The notes beneath the pieces were generated by a model. It ran no database searches. It was not told the origin of the DNA and worked only from the letters and a program-made list of their open reading frames with translations. Both the position numbers and the translations under genes were made by a program. Positions 21,672 through 32,757 of a DNA stretch of 64,000 nucleotides are shown here, one piece after another. This DNA is from Thamnidium elegans (taxonomy: Eukaryota; Mucoromycota; Mucoromycetes; Mucorales; Mucoraceae). Position 1 is the stretch's first letter; each line of letters begins with the position of its first letter. The DNA lies in NCBI GenBank assembly GCA_025201345.1, contig JAIXMG010000015.1, positions 124,001 to 188,000 of the forward strand. The letters are read 5' to 3'.

Positions 21672-24600
21672 TTTTAAATAAAAATAAGTTTATATGAAAA
21701 AAAAAGGAGAAAGCCTTAAACGAAAAAAAACTTTCTTTCTTTTATTTTCGTGTTTTTTATAACACCGATTCCAAGAGTTTCCATTCGATGCTATTAGGTT
21801 CTTTTTTTTTTAAAAAAAAAAAACGGTTCTAGTAGAATAATACAGAATTAATTTTATATAACTTCTTTCAAGTTGATCTAAAAAAAGGTCTTTTTTTTTT
21901 CTTCTCTTTATGTGAAGGGGTAAAACAAACAAACACTATAAATAAACAAATAAACATTGATATGTCAATGTCTACAAAGTGTTGTCTAATAAAATAAGCC
22001 ACATAATATAAAATTTTCTTTGTGTAATTACGGACATGGAAAAATAAACGAAAAATGACGCTTTTGTTGAGGACCTTAACTACTTGTGTAAAAATGAAAC
22101 AGATAACCCAAAAATCTATAAAAATCTCAGATTGTACTAAAGCCGGCTGTATCAGAAAGACTTTTTTTTTACAAGTTGACTATTAGTTTAATAGCTTTTT
22201 ATTGTATAACTGACATTTCTAACCACATGTTTCCGTTTCTCTGGTCGCGACCAACTGCTTTTTTTTTTAAAAAAAAAGCATTTGCCTAGCAACCGACATA
22301 TATTTTCTAGACATTAAATCCTAATACAGTAATAGGAGGGCTTCAATGACGAAAAACAGACCTTTTTTAACTTGACATCTCATACGCATTTCTTTGCTTC
22401 AGAAGCATCAAATTTGATGCTTTGGACATGCTACATAAATATAAAAAAAAGGGGAGTTCAACAACAAAACATTTTAATTGACTTGGGTAATTGTATTTTT
22501 TGCTTTGGAGCTGTAGTAGTATCATTGTTTAGGCTGTTTTTAATAGAAGCGAGTTATTTTTTTTTAGAAGTTCTTCAAGTATAACTTTTCTACTAAGCTT
22601 GTTTTTCCTCTTTAGAGCTTTATACTACTGTTCTAGCATCTTGTTCTTAAGACTGTTGAATTCAGATTGATAAACAGCAAACACTCCATCTGTCTTCATG
22701 TATGCACATGTTTTGCTGGCATACCTTTGGACATCTTGCTTTAGTCTGTATCCTTCGTTTACAAGGTTAAATACGGTTTTACACTTGTCATATGATTGCT
22801 TGGCAGTGATTGATATTGATTGTTTATGATCTTGGTTCAAGCCATTGTAGATTAAAGATTTAAGCTCTTTCCAATACAAGAGCGGTACATCTGCCAGAAT
22901 CTAGGTATTTTGAAAGTTACGGTTTCTCAGGGATATTTTTAAAAGTAGAAGGTATTCCTAAGCCTCTAGGGGGTTTCATTTACTACACACCCTATTTATA
23001 CGGTCAGAAAAAAAAAAGTGGTGCATTACACATTACATTTTACATACCTTTATATAGTGTTAGTTAAGAAATGTAGCTTAATAACCTTATGATATTACGT
23101 GTATTCGTATTAATGTACGTTGGTTAATCATTTTTATATACGTAGTGGATACTTGTTGCTCCAACTTGGTTCATGCGAGATCCAGAATTTTGGAGTGCCT
23201 AACGAGCACTCATACGACCGAATACGTCTAATTTTTGCAACAACAATAATAAAAAAGCAACTAGATCCCTCTTGCGCCTAACTTTTCAAGTAATCACTTA
23301 TTGGATTGCAATGAGGAGATAAACTAGATACACCAGTTTGGGGATTTAGTAGGAAAAGTTGAGGAGTGTAAAAAACTATTTTAATTAGATACTAAATTAA
23401 ATTGAAATTTGCATATTCTTATACTTAAATGAAGACGGCCGCAGTAATATGCACGATGAGAATAAGTTTGAGGTTATGGACATAGTAGTAGGTAGAAAAG
23501 GAGGCCCCTACGCTATAAAACATTTAGTGATTTTTTACATATATTTAGAAGGAAGCCCAATTGAGCAATTCCGAGCTCTAGTTAAAAAGCCAGAACAAAC
23601 ATTCTTGCTAAACATCTTCAAAATATACGTTTGCATTCGAAAAATTACTTCAATACTTATACTTTTTTTCTATTGGTACGAAACAACGCGAACCATATCG
23701 TATTTTAGCTCGTGATCTTTTATAGTAATATGTAGGCCGTATGATTTCTTTTCTTATATTGATTGTTCTTAATGTATTAATGATTTTTAGGCTGCGCTTC
23801 CGTATAAATGGTTACTTTTCTGGCACTTACTTTTTATTATTGCTACTTAAACTCTAATGGATGTTTTTCTGTAGGCAATGTTTTTCTATACGACTGGTGG
23901 TATTTTTGAGTAGATACTTTACATTACTTTTTCCCTCTGGAAAAGAGTTTTTTCTTCAAGGGAAAGGAAAGGGGGATTTTTTTTATGTAATATTGTAAAG
24001 AGTAAATAATCATATATATTTACAAATATATTATTTCTGAGCGACTTGACTAATTACTCAAACGCTATTTACACGACATAATCAGTTTTAGGTAAACATA
24101 CCGCTACTAAAGAGCAACTAAATGGCTTCTATTACTTTCTTGATGCTCACAGTAACAGTTTTTTTTTTAAAAACCTTACTCGTCATCTTTTTTTCTATTT
24201 TTTCTTTTTTTTTAGTATACTTCTTGGTTCATGCTTTTGTGTATAGAAAGTATGCCAGTACTCTTCCTGGATGCAGACTCTAACTTTGCCGGCACTTATT
24301 AAATGGGTGTAAAGTACTTTCAACTATTACCTAAAGTCATGTATGACTGTTGTTTGCACAAAAGATACAAGTGGCTAGACGGTAGGTAGAGTTACCTCTA
24401 GCGATGGTTGTTAGAAGACGCTCACAGATGTACTTGTGCGCTTGTTTCTTTTTTTTGTGATTATGAAGATCAACTATAGTGATGAAAAATAAAACTAAAC
24501 AATTGAAGACTGTCCCTTTTATATGCATTTAGTATATCCTGACGCATTTTCACTAGACCAACCACTATGACACAAATTATAAAAAAAATATTAACGTTTA

Positions 24601-25120
24601 CTTTAATACAGTTATATTTAAGCTTAATTAATTAATAAGTACATGAGTTGAACATCGTGCTGATTTGCTAATTCTCTACAATATCACTTTATTTTTATTT
24701 TTTATCTTTATTTTTATCTTTTATTACTTAAGATCAATTGGTGCCAATCTGTAGTGATAAATTTACTATAGCTTGTCTCTTTATTTTATTTTAACTAACA
24801 ATCCTTTAGTTGGACCTATTTTTTTAATAAAAGTATTTTTTAAGCTCAAAACCTTTTTAAGTCCATTGTGTCTATTTGAGTCGCAATAAATAAAGATTAA
24901 AAAATAAACAGGCACTTGAAATAGGCTACAGACCACAAATGACCGAAGCCGCCCATAGCATAACCAAAAAAAGTCCCGGCAGAAACGATCTTGATCAATG
25001 AAGACCAGGCCACTTCGCCTAAAGGCTAAAATTTGACTACGGACGTTTTAACTGCAACAGCTTTAATATAGAGAAGTCAAATGTATTTATTTAGAAATCA
25101 CTGTGACATAGTAATAATAA
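21672..25120. other. Gene-poor accessory stretch with short orphan frames
   Basis: No complete gene can be supported. The best frames are 22625-22879 (-), 84 codons reading YWKELKSLIYNGLNQDHKQS and ending FNSLKNKMLEQ, possibly a C-terminal remnant of a lineage-specific family, and 23449-23715 (+), beginning MHDENKFEVMDIVVGRKGG. A diverged repeat at 23274-23325 recurs at 29343-29394. The rest is AT-rich. Confidence 0.45.
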
Positions 25121-25696
25121 CGTTTTTCTTAGGGACTACCGAGTTAATTCTTAGGGACCACAGGGGTGTACATAGGGCAACTCAGGATTTTTTTTTGTAT
25201 AAAATTACGTGATTTTATTGAAATTAGATAAATGTATAAATTTGTGTTTTAGAGTTCCGGAAAAAGTAATAAAAAGGAAGAAAGGGGGTAGGTGGGTTAG
25301 AGTTCTATGACTAAACATTCCGTTTTTACTCTGTTATGATATCATTGGTCTCGTCTATCAAAATGAGTGAACGGGATATTGACATCTCAAAAAGGGTTAT
25401 CGCCTGCTGACCTATCCAGGAAGACTGGTCGAATATACACCGCCAATGGTATTGCCAAATAATTTCAAGAACGGTACCAAGTGACAGAAGGATGTCCTCA
25501 GGTATCTGTTGACAGGTCTTGTCATGCAAAGTAAAGAGCGCAATCCATACCGTTTCTGGAGAAGGAAATGTGTCATTAAGATTCATATCTTCTATTGCTT
25601 CTTTCCAAAGAGTCCATCTATGTAGCTCAGGATCGGGTATCCTGTGGTCCCTAAGAAACTCCCTAAGAATTAACTCGGTGGTCCCTAAGAAACCCG
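25121..25696. mobile_element. MITE-like inverted-repeat element (576 bp)
   Basis: The left end 25121-25164 (TTTCTTAGGGACTACCGAGTTAATTCTTAGGGACCACAGG region) is the inverse of the right end 25641-25696, which has an extra internal copy of the CTAAGAA motif. The interior has one minus-strand frame of about 100 codons. Related sequence occurs at 55674-55773 and 57371-57394, so this is a dispersed family. Confidence 0.65.
25326..25637 (-). pseudogene. Retroelement- or transposon-like C-terminal fragment
   Basis: The frame runs through the element interior and out of its right repeat: HRIPDPELHRWTLWKEAIED at the start, then SPETVWIALFTLHDK, and an end in DETNDIITE. Its Trp-rich pattern is reminiscent of sequence that follows the zinc knuckle at the end of fungal LINE reverse transcriptases, but I see no knuckle here. 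Treat the family as unproven. Confidence 0.3.
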
Positions 25697-25763
25697 TAGT
25701 TTTTTATCTAATAGTAATTCTAAAGACCTATCGGAAACTCTTCCCTTCCACCCTTTCATGGTA

Positions 25764-26590
25764 TCACCATTGCTCTTTGCTTGTCTTATCTTTCGAATCC
25801 TTGATTGTGACAACAAAATTAGTAATAAATAGATCCTCTTCTTTTTTTTTCCCATCTACTTCCCAGGAATTGTTGATTACGTTGTCTATATTTTTTAGTA
25901 TTTCAAGACACAATTTAATAGGAGTAGATGTTTCTTTCTTGTATTTTGAAAGCATATAAAGTAAAGCATTAAAGTCCTTAAGAACTTTGCACGCATAATC
26001 GTTAATTATATTTTTTAATTTGATTTTTTCTTCTGGTTGAACAAGTACAAAATCATGTAATTTCTTTAATTTGTTTTTGTATATATTCCAATCATTTAAG
26101 CTAACATCATAATCATTTTTTTCTTCTATCACAATTATATTACTGAGGGCAAGAGCTTCATATGAATTTCTAAGCTTGTATCCAGCTTCGTAATTTGTAG
26201 TAGCGTTAATCATGTATACATTGAATTTTTCAATGACATTTTTTGAATAGTCCTCTTCGACACTGATTATATCCTTTTTTAAATTTTTCAACTGTAATTT
26301 AAAAAGTTACTAACGAAATAAAGTACATAATAGTTTTTGGTATACTTACGTAAAGAGGCCTGATTTTTATTTTTGACTTTTGGTCGGGTTTAATCTTGCG
26401 CCAGCTTCGAAGTTCATTATTTGGTACTATTAGAATCTTCATTGTATCATAGCATGTAATAATATTCCATATTTCTTTGATAGTCTGACGAGATAATCGT
26501 TTTATGGTAATTTTTATTGTATGTATACGTTTAAAATGGCTTAGCACGATTTTGAGCCAGTTAGTTCCAGTTTTCTCAATTATTTCAGTT
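25764..26590 (-). pseudogene. Orphan two-exon gene fragment lacking a start
   Basis: Exon 26350 to about 26590 (SIQVTEIIEKTGTNWLKIVL ... KSKIKIRPLY) joins in phase across intron 26292-26349 to 25764-26291 (LKNLKKDIISVEEDYSKN ... DKTSKEQW, 175 residues). The upstream end meets an in-frame stop with no ATG, so either a 5' exon is missing or the gene is decayed. Lys/Glu/Asn-rich and mostly helical. No domain recognised; it resembles lineage-specific orphan families that accompany transposons. Confidence 0.4.
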
Positions 26591-27038
26591 ACTTGTATGG
26601 AGAAACATTTACGTTACAAATGTTTTTTTTTGATTTCAATGTATATTAAAATAACTATAAAAACAAGCTTCGCTATTTTTATTTATTTTAATTACATTTC
26701 ATCAAAAACCATAAATACACAAATAAAAAATAAAATAAAAATTACATTTTATTTTCTATATTTATTAACATTCAAAACATAAATGTTTTTCAAGAGGAAA
26801 AAAAAAAGCTCCCAAAATGAAGAAAATAGCTTCCAAGAGGAAGGAAATAAAATAACAAAAGGAAAAAAATTAACGTCCCTTTTATTTTATCTTTTCAACT
26901 ATGGCTTAGCATCGGCCGGAGTGTTTTTTTTGTACTCATCACGCGTTTACTCAAAATCCTTTTTCCTTCCTTCTTGGGAATTTTGTGTTACATAGGGATG
27001 TTCCGTCCCCGTGAATTTATAAATAAACTGATATATTG

Positions 27039-27100
27039 TCCTATGATTTCGTTAAAAGTCAAAAATAAGATGGTTTTTATTTATTTGCAAAAGGAAAGCT
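27039..27100. repeat. Dispersed repeat, copy A (other copy 53938-53999)
   Basis: The stretch TCCTATGATTTCGTTAAAAG and the following 40 bp recur at 53938-53999 with few changes, also followed by a CAGTTGAAT-like sequence. Copy A adjoins a Tc1-like transposase remnant, so the repeat may be an end of that element. Confidence 0.7.
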
Positions 27101-27124
27101 ATTTTATGAGAAAGTGAGATTTGA

Positions 27125-27600
27125 ATTCAATAACAGTTGAATTGGATGTGCTAACGGTAGCACCGTCTTCTTGAAAAATAAAGGATTCATTCTCTTTTTA
27201 TGCCAATTCCACGAGCCAAGGAAGAAAGTTGTCACTCAAACATTGGACGTAAACGTCCTGATTAACATTACTTTTCTGGTGACTCTTATCAGCTTGTATT
27301 CCTGTTTTTATAAAGTATCGGGACTCGTCCGACCAAATTACACGTCTCCAGTTCTCCAACGACCAATTTATCTTATCTCTGGCCTATTACAGTCTTCTTT
27401 TTTGAGTATCGTTTAAAAATGGTTTTGGAGAAGGTATAAAAAGACCATATCCTTAAGATTTGTCTTTAAAGCGGAACGACATATCTCTATTCCTGCAAGA
27501 TTTGGTCATAAGTCGCGAAGAGGGTTCACGGCGGATATATCTTTTCGTCTTCTTTGAGTTTGGCCGTGGGGACTAAAATAAAATACGTTACCGCTTATTG
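27125..27600 (-). pseudogene. Tc1/mariner-type transposase fossil
   Basis: The minus strand reads NWRRVIWSDESRYFIKTG, then QDVYVQCLSDNFLPWLVELA, a stop, and SFIFQEDGATVSTSNST. WSDES and FQ-D-A---TS are the first two acidic catalytic blocks of Tc1/mariner DDE transposases (typical FQQDNAPCHTS). Stops and frameshifts break the frame, and the upstream half is only a faint match. Inactive. Confidence 0.6.
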
Positions 27601-27707
27601 AACAGTCCGAACCATAGTTGGCGAATTGACTGAAAGTTAGTACATGCTCTTTATTTGCCTTCAGTTTTTTTATGGGAATTTAGTAAAGAAATAGGTTTAT
27701 AAGTACT

Positions 27708-28343
27708 TTACCTCAATAAACCTACCCTTGATTTGACTCTCTTTATCAATTCTTTCACGTAGCTTTCGACATCGTCATCCTTATTATATAGCAAAATGTC
27801 GTTAAGACATACCAGGTAAGTCTCTCTTTGCTTTGATTCCTTTCGAGGTTTGAAGTCTATTTGCTCGTTATACTTGACATAAGTACTAAAATCCCAGTCA
27901 GACAAATTATGGGTTGCAAAAAACTTTAGTGCTGGTTTCAATGGTAAGGTAATTTTCGTGTTTAGTTCAATTTCCCCAAAAATTAGCTCACTTTTTCTCA
28001 ATATCCGGTAAAAATACAGTAAATGATAAATTTAAAAAAGTCACTACATCTAGTGTACACATTTCCTTGACTTTTAAATGAATAAGATGGATACCGAGCA
28101 TTCTTAGCAAAGTATTGCGTATATAATCTTTCATGCTCCCCTTCTCTATCGCGCTCGATGTAGATTTTTTTCTTGTACTATTCTCTCCTTTCTCTTCTTC
28201 AATGCAGAAAGTATAAGTGTATTGCGAATACTTGATAACACTCGCGATTGATTGTTTTCTTCCTCAATAAGGTGATAGATTAGTTTATGGTTGTTCATAT
28301 CTGTATGCCAAGAAAAATATAAAGTATAAAAGCAAATGCTCAC
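27708..28343 (-). pseudogene. Orphan gene fragments
   Basis: Two open stretches on the same strand: 28146-28343 (Met-Asn-Asn-His-Lys onward, Leu/Glu/Lys-rich) and 27708-28001 (KSELIFGEIELNTKITLPLK to VKSRVGLLR). They may be exons of one orphan gene, but I could not place a splice junction that keeps the frame. No family recognised. Confidence 0.25.
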
Positions 28344-28399
28344 TTATTTTTTGTCTGCTGCGAACTCATCGAAAAAAAAATCACTGGATTCATTGTCTG

Positions 28400-28790
28400 A
28401 GGGAAAAATTAGTCACTTATTAAGTGCACCGCTGCGGATGCTCTAAGCTCATAGCGAAAAATGAATTCCCAACTGGTGGGTTGGTCCTGGAAAGAGGGTC
28501 GGCCGCTTTTAGATTCAACAAGGTTGATATCTTCGTCAAGAGGATGGTCAGTGGTTTCCGTAGGAATTGTACTAGATACAATGGGGTTTGGGAGGAGATG
28601 CGTTATTCTTACTTGGAAGATGAGGTCAACGGAGTTGCGAGGGTCGGAATGTCGAGAGGGTCGAGATGTTAAAGGTTCAGGAGAAGAAGGTACAGAAGCA
28701 TCGGGTTCAGCTAAAGACAGTTTATTATTGATAGGAGGTAGGTTCGATATGATTGTATGTTTTTTTTATATTATTATTAAGACTTAAGAT
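28400..28790 (-). other. Long minus-strand open frame without start
   Basis: About 120 codons are open on the minus strand, with a Ser/Pro-rich composition (SLAEPDASVPSSPEPLTSRP, then HSDPRNSVDLIFQ followed by GTAAGA, a good donor). The composition is less AT-biased than the surroundings, which suggests a captured exon or decayed gene. No ATG, no domain. Confidence 0.25.
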
Positions 28791-29645
28791 ATTATATAAT
28801 GGAGAAAAAAAGGGGAGGAGGGTTTAAGAGTTTTATTGTTTAACGCGTATATATTTTGTACGGGAACTGAAATTCTGTTTTTATTTAAAGTCGTAATGAG
28901 GAAGATTTAAAGACTATTATTCTTACGAGAAAAAATTAAATAAGATATAGAAAGGAGAATAAGACCGAAAAAATGTAATACAATTTTTGACACTTCAGTA
29001 TTACAATATGATCCTGTTCAGCGATATTTCTAGTATCCCACATCTTTAAGAATTTAGAAACCGCTTGATATAACTAGCATTATTGCATTTATCAATAAAG
29101 CAAAAATCACTGCGTATGAGTAAATAAAGTCTGTCGGTATTAATAAGTGATATATAGAAAGTGATAAAATAACTAGCATGATCCATGACTAATATACTTT
29201 TTTTTTTTTAAATTTACAGTACTGACATGTATCGCTTTCATTCTGAAACTTTAAAGTTTAAATCGAATGACCCCAACTGAATTGGACATTCACACCAAGG
29301 TGATAATAATAGTAATAAAAAAAAGAGCCATTATTTCCCTTTCGTACGCCTAACTTTTCAAGTACTGCTTTATTGGACGACAGCGAGATGCTATTTATTA
29401 CTTTGTTTATACAAGTAACATAAAAATAGCTTGCCCCTTATATTAATAGAAAATTTGATACGTTAAAAAGAGACATAATTGGTACCAAAAAAGTGGGACA
29501 ACTATGTAGCGCGTGTCTTTTTAATTTACAACAATTGAACACATGGTCTTTTTACAAACAGAAACAATCCGGATCGTTTTTCTAGTGACGTAACACAGGC
29601 CGCTTCTTCATTTTTCTTTTCTTTACCCTTTTTTAAAAAAAAAAA
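28791..29645. other. AT-rich intergenic stretch
   Basis: No gene is seen. A degenerate copy of the repeat at 23274-23325 lies at 29343-29394 (CGCCTAACTTTTCAAGTA shared). Confidence 0.5.
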
Positions 29646-30005
29646 ATGATACCCGAGGAAGAATACGGACAATTATCAACACAACAAGAAGCTTCTGACA
29701 ACGAACAAGAAGAAGCAATTGAATTTATATCTTATGCAGAAAGTGATGACGACGATGAAGATCCTTATTTTATGCCCGAACATCATAAAAGAACAAGTAC
29801 TTGGACATTTCGAAAGTAAAAAAAAAAAAAAAAAAATATGTACCCCTTATTATCAAGGTCTGACACATTATTATTTATTATTATTAGGTTAACTTGTGCT
29901 CCCATTCAAGTTGTACGTTTCACTATACCCGCTCTTTGCATCATTACCATCATTACATATACCATTACCATTGCAGTTATCACAGAAAAAAAGAAGAACA
30001 CTTAA
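29646..30005 (+). CDS. Small single-pass membrane protein
   Basis: Two exons (29646-29815, 29888-30005) join in phase to 95 residues: an acidic soluble N-terminus (ESDDDDEDPYFMPEHHKRT) and one hydrophobic segment (IPALCIITIITYTITIAVI) near the C-terminus, followed by EKKKNT. This fits a tail-anchored or type II small membrane protein. No family recognised. It ends 116 bp before RCF1 on the same strand. Both exon phase and composition support it as a real gene. Confidence 0.55.
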
Positions 30006-30121
30006 AGAGTGACTTGTTTTATTACTACAAAAAAAAAGAAAACACCCCCAGCTTATATATTTTTCTTTTTTTTTTTTTACTTTTCTTGTTTAACATATAT
30101 TTTAATAAAAACTTGTATACA

Positions 30122-30550
30122 ATGTCTAATGAATATACAAAAGAAGAAATCGAGAGAATGAGATATGTCATGGAAGATCAAGGAGAGAACGCCATTGAAA
30201 AAATGAAGAGAAAAATGGCAGAAGAACCACTTGTTCCCGCAGGTTTGTCACATATATATTATAATTGACACCATATCATTATGAATAACACATACAAAAA
30301 AAAAAAAAAAAAGGTGTTGCTTTAACTACATTTGCACTTATTGCTTCTGCAGTGGGTGTAAGAACAGGAAATAGAGCATATACCAATAACATGTTTCGTC
30401 TCCGAGGTATAATAATATATGCAAAAAAAAAAAAAAAAAAAGTGTATTAATAACTTCAAAAAAATAGTGGCCGCACAAACGTTTACTGTTTTAGCTATGG
30501 TGGGAGGTTCGCTTTTTTATCAAAATAAAGAAAAGAAAGAACAACAATAA
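30122..30550 (+). CDS. RCF1: Respiratory supercomplex factor 1 (HIG1 domain)
   Basis: Three exons (30122-30242, 30314-30406, 30468-30550) give 98 residues. The HIG1 domain is clear: EEPLVPAGVALTTFALIASA, VRTGNRAYTNNMFRLRVAAQ and FTVLAMVGGSLFYQ, with two transmembrane helices. Family members sit in the mitochondrial inner membrane and help assemble and stabilise the complex III-IV supercomplex. The length is shorter than yeast Rcf1 (159) and nearer to animal HIGD2A. Both introns have long A-runs; in intron 1 the run directly precedes the acceptor AG. Confidence 0.9.
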
Positions 30551-30611
30551 GATACCAAAAAAAAAAAAAAAAGGGTCACCCAAAAAAGTTTAATAAATAA
30601 CAGTTTTTTTT

Positions 30612-31126
30612 TTAATGTTGCGGTAAATGTAAACCTTGAAGTAATAATAAATTAGAATCCATCGTATTAGATTCTTCTTCTTGAATAACCAATGACTGGA
30701 GCTCTGGTGCCTGCATCAAAAGATCCATAAATTGGGACTGTAATACTTCATCAAAGCTTTCAAGTACATGGACATTTTCTAACGAAGCTTGTTTATCTTG
30801 AGTGAAATCATGACACTGAACCCAACTATCATTTGAAGTTGTCATATAAAATTTAATTTGTAAAGGTGAGCTTAAAAAGAATTCTAATCTATGTTGACTG
30901 GTCTTGATATATTGTATCAAATTCAAATTAATATCAATACGAAACTTTTGTTGTTCATCTCCAATACACCATATAATAGTACGTGTACCCAAATCAATTT
31001 GACAAGTCAGGTCACAAACTCGTTTCCAACTACCAATTTGTAATGTCTGCGCTGAAAGATTGAATTTCTGTTCTGGTTTTACTAAATAAACGAAGTTTTA
31101 ATAAAATAAAACTAGTATATTTCAAC

Positions 31127-31157
<31 letters not shown>

Positions 31158-32074
31158 AACTTACCACTTGTTGAAATAGAATAAGGTTCTTCAATAATAG
31201 TAGAATTATATAATCTAGACTCATTATGATACAAGAACTGATTAGCAGGTGGTGGTGGCAGTGGAGGAATATTTTGGGTAAGCGATGTATTAGGTGTAAG
31301 AGGAGGTCCTAAAGAAGAATGTCTTTCTTGAGGAGTAGATTTTCTATAATATGGGTAAGGGCCAACCGAGTGAGCTCTAGTACGTTCCGAGACTGAAGAG
31401 GCAGAAGAAGAACGATGATGATGATGTGGATGTGGGTGACGGCGATGGTGATGATGATTATCTGATGTAGTAGAAGAACTTGAAGTAGAAGCCGACAATG
31501 TTAAATCAGGTACCATAGCTGCCATAGGATTAGACCAAGATGTAGTAGGTGTAGAATAAGAAGTAGATGGAACAGGTGTAATATTGCCTTGTTGTTGTTG
31601 GTGAAAATAATAATAATAATAATAGTAATACAAGTTTGGATCGATTGTATCTCTTTGTTGTTGAAATGCGGCTGATTGACAAGCAGCTGCAGCTGCACTA
31701 GCAGCATACTGTTGTTGGTTATATAAAGCAGAATCTTTCATTTGCATAGTTCGTTTAGCTTGATTTTTTACTTTAGCACGACGATTTTGAAACCAAATTT
31801 GAATAGAGCGTTCAGGCATACCAAGTTGATGAGACAATTGTTCACGAACGCGATTATTAGGAGAAGGATTGGTAGAGAACGATTTTTCTAAAATAGCAAG
31901 TTGTTCAGGCGAGGTACGAGTTCTTTTACGTGGAGGTGAAATATCTCTATCAAATGGCGGAGGAGGAACAACGAGTGGAGGTGGAGGTGGAATAGAAAAC
32001 ATGGTGTGTTTTTCATGATATTGTTGCAAGTCTCCGAGATAACTCATATTAGTATTATAACCTGGTAAAGACAT
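30612..32074 (-). CDS. Homeodomain transcription factor
   Basis: Two exons (31165-32074, 30612-31081) give 459 residues. The homeodomain lies at about residues 48-107 (KRTRTSPEQLAILEKSFSTN to SIQIWFQNRRAKVKNQAKR), with the invariant WFQNRR recognition helix. It is flanked by a proline run, Ala- and Tyr-repeats, His-rich runs and a Ser-rich region. The second exon encodes a compact segment (IGSWKRVCDLTCQIDLGTRT) of the type found C-terminal to fungal Phx1/Yox-like homeodomain proteins, function unknown. A nuclear regulator is likely; targets are unknown. It is convergent with RCF1, 61 bp between the stops. Confidence 0.9.
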
Positions 32075-32757
32075 AATAAAATTTAAAAAGAAAAAAAAAA
32101 AAAGAAGTAACAGAGAAAGAAAGAAAGAAAGAAAGAAAGCGAGCTAATAAATAAACAAATAAATAAACGAAATAGGGGTACAATTTATTTCATGGTTGTA
32201 CAATATGAGCTAAACAAGAACCGATCAACGATTAAAAGCTACTTGCGAGATAATTTTCTTTACTTTGTAGGTAACATTAAAACTATATTTATATATATTT
32301 CAATAAGAGAGAAATGGGATCGTCTTTTTTTTTTTCTTCCTTTAAACCTGTTTATATCAAATAATAAAAGAAAAAGCTTTTATATGTATATTTTATTATC
32401 ACGTAAAATATATTCAATCATTGATTTAACGCGCCTGTTATAAAATTATACTAATATAAAAAATGAAAGGGAGAAACAAATATAAAATACAATAATCGGA
32501 TACTTAATTAAAAAAGTAACACAATACCTTTTATAACCCACACGTGCTTTTATTGGGTTCGTACAACAGCAATGTTTATATTTATGACAACAAAAATGTA
32601 TATCATGTCTAATATACGTCAAGAAAAAAAAATATATATAAATCACCAATGGGAATGAAGCATGTCTATAATAAATATATTTATTACAAAAAAAAAAAAA
32701 AAAAAAAAAAAAAAGCGAAAAAAAAAAAAAATAATAAGAAAGAATGAAGGTGGGGTA
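32075..32757. other. Spacer with microsatellites
   Basis: Lies between the start of the homeobox gene and the stop of the arrestin gene. It holds an (AAAG)n tract at about 32116-32139 and A-runs near 32690 and 32720. No gene seen. Confidence 0.6.

Noticed and set aside
26783..26995. 70-codon ORF with one hydrophobic segment
   Set aside because: No splice context, low-complexity Lys-rich start and no similarity; likely chance in AT-rich DNA.
27171..27416. 81-codon plus-strand ORF with hydrophobic stretches
   Set aside because: The opposite strand is a recognisable Tc1 transposase fossil, so this is a shadow frame.
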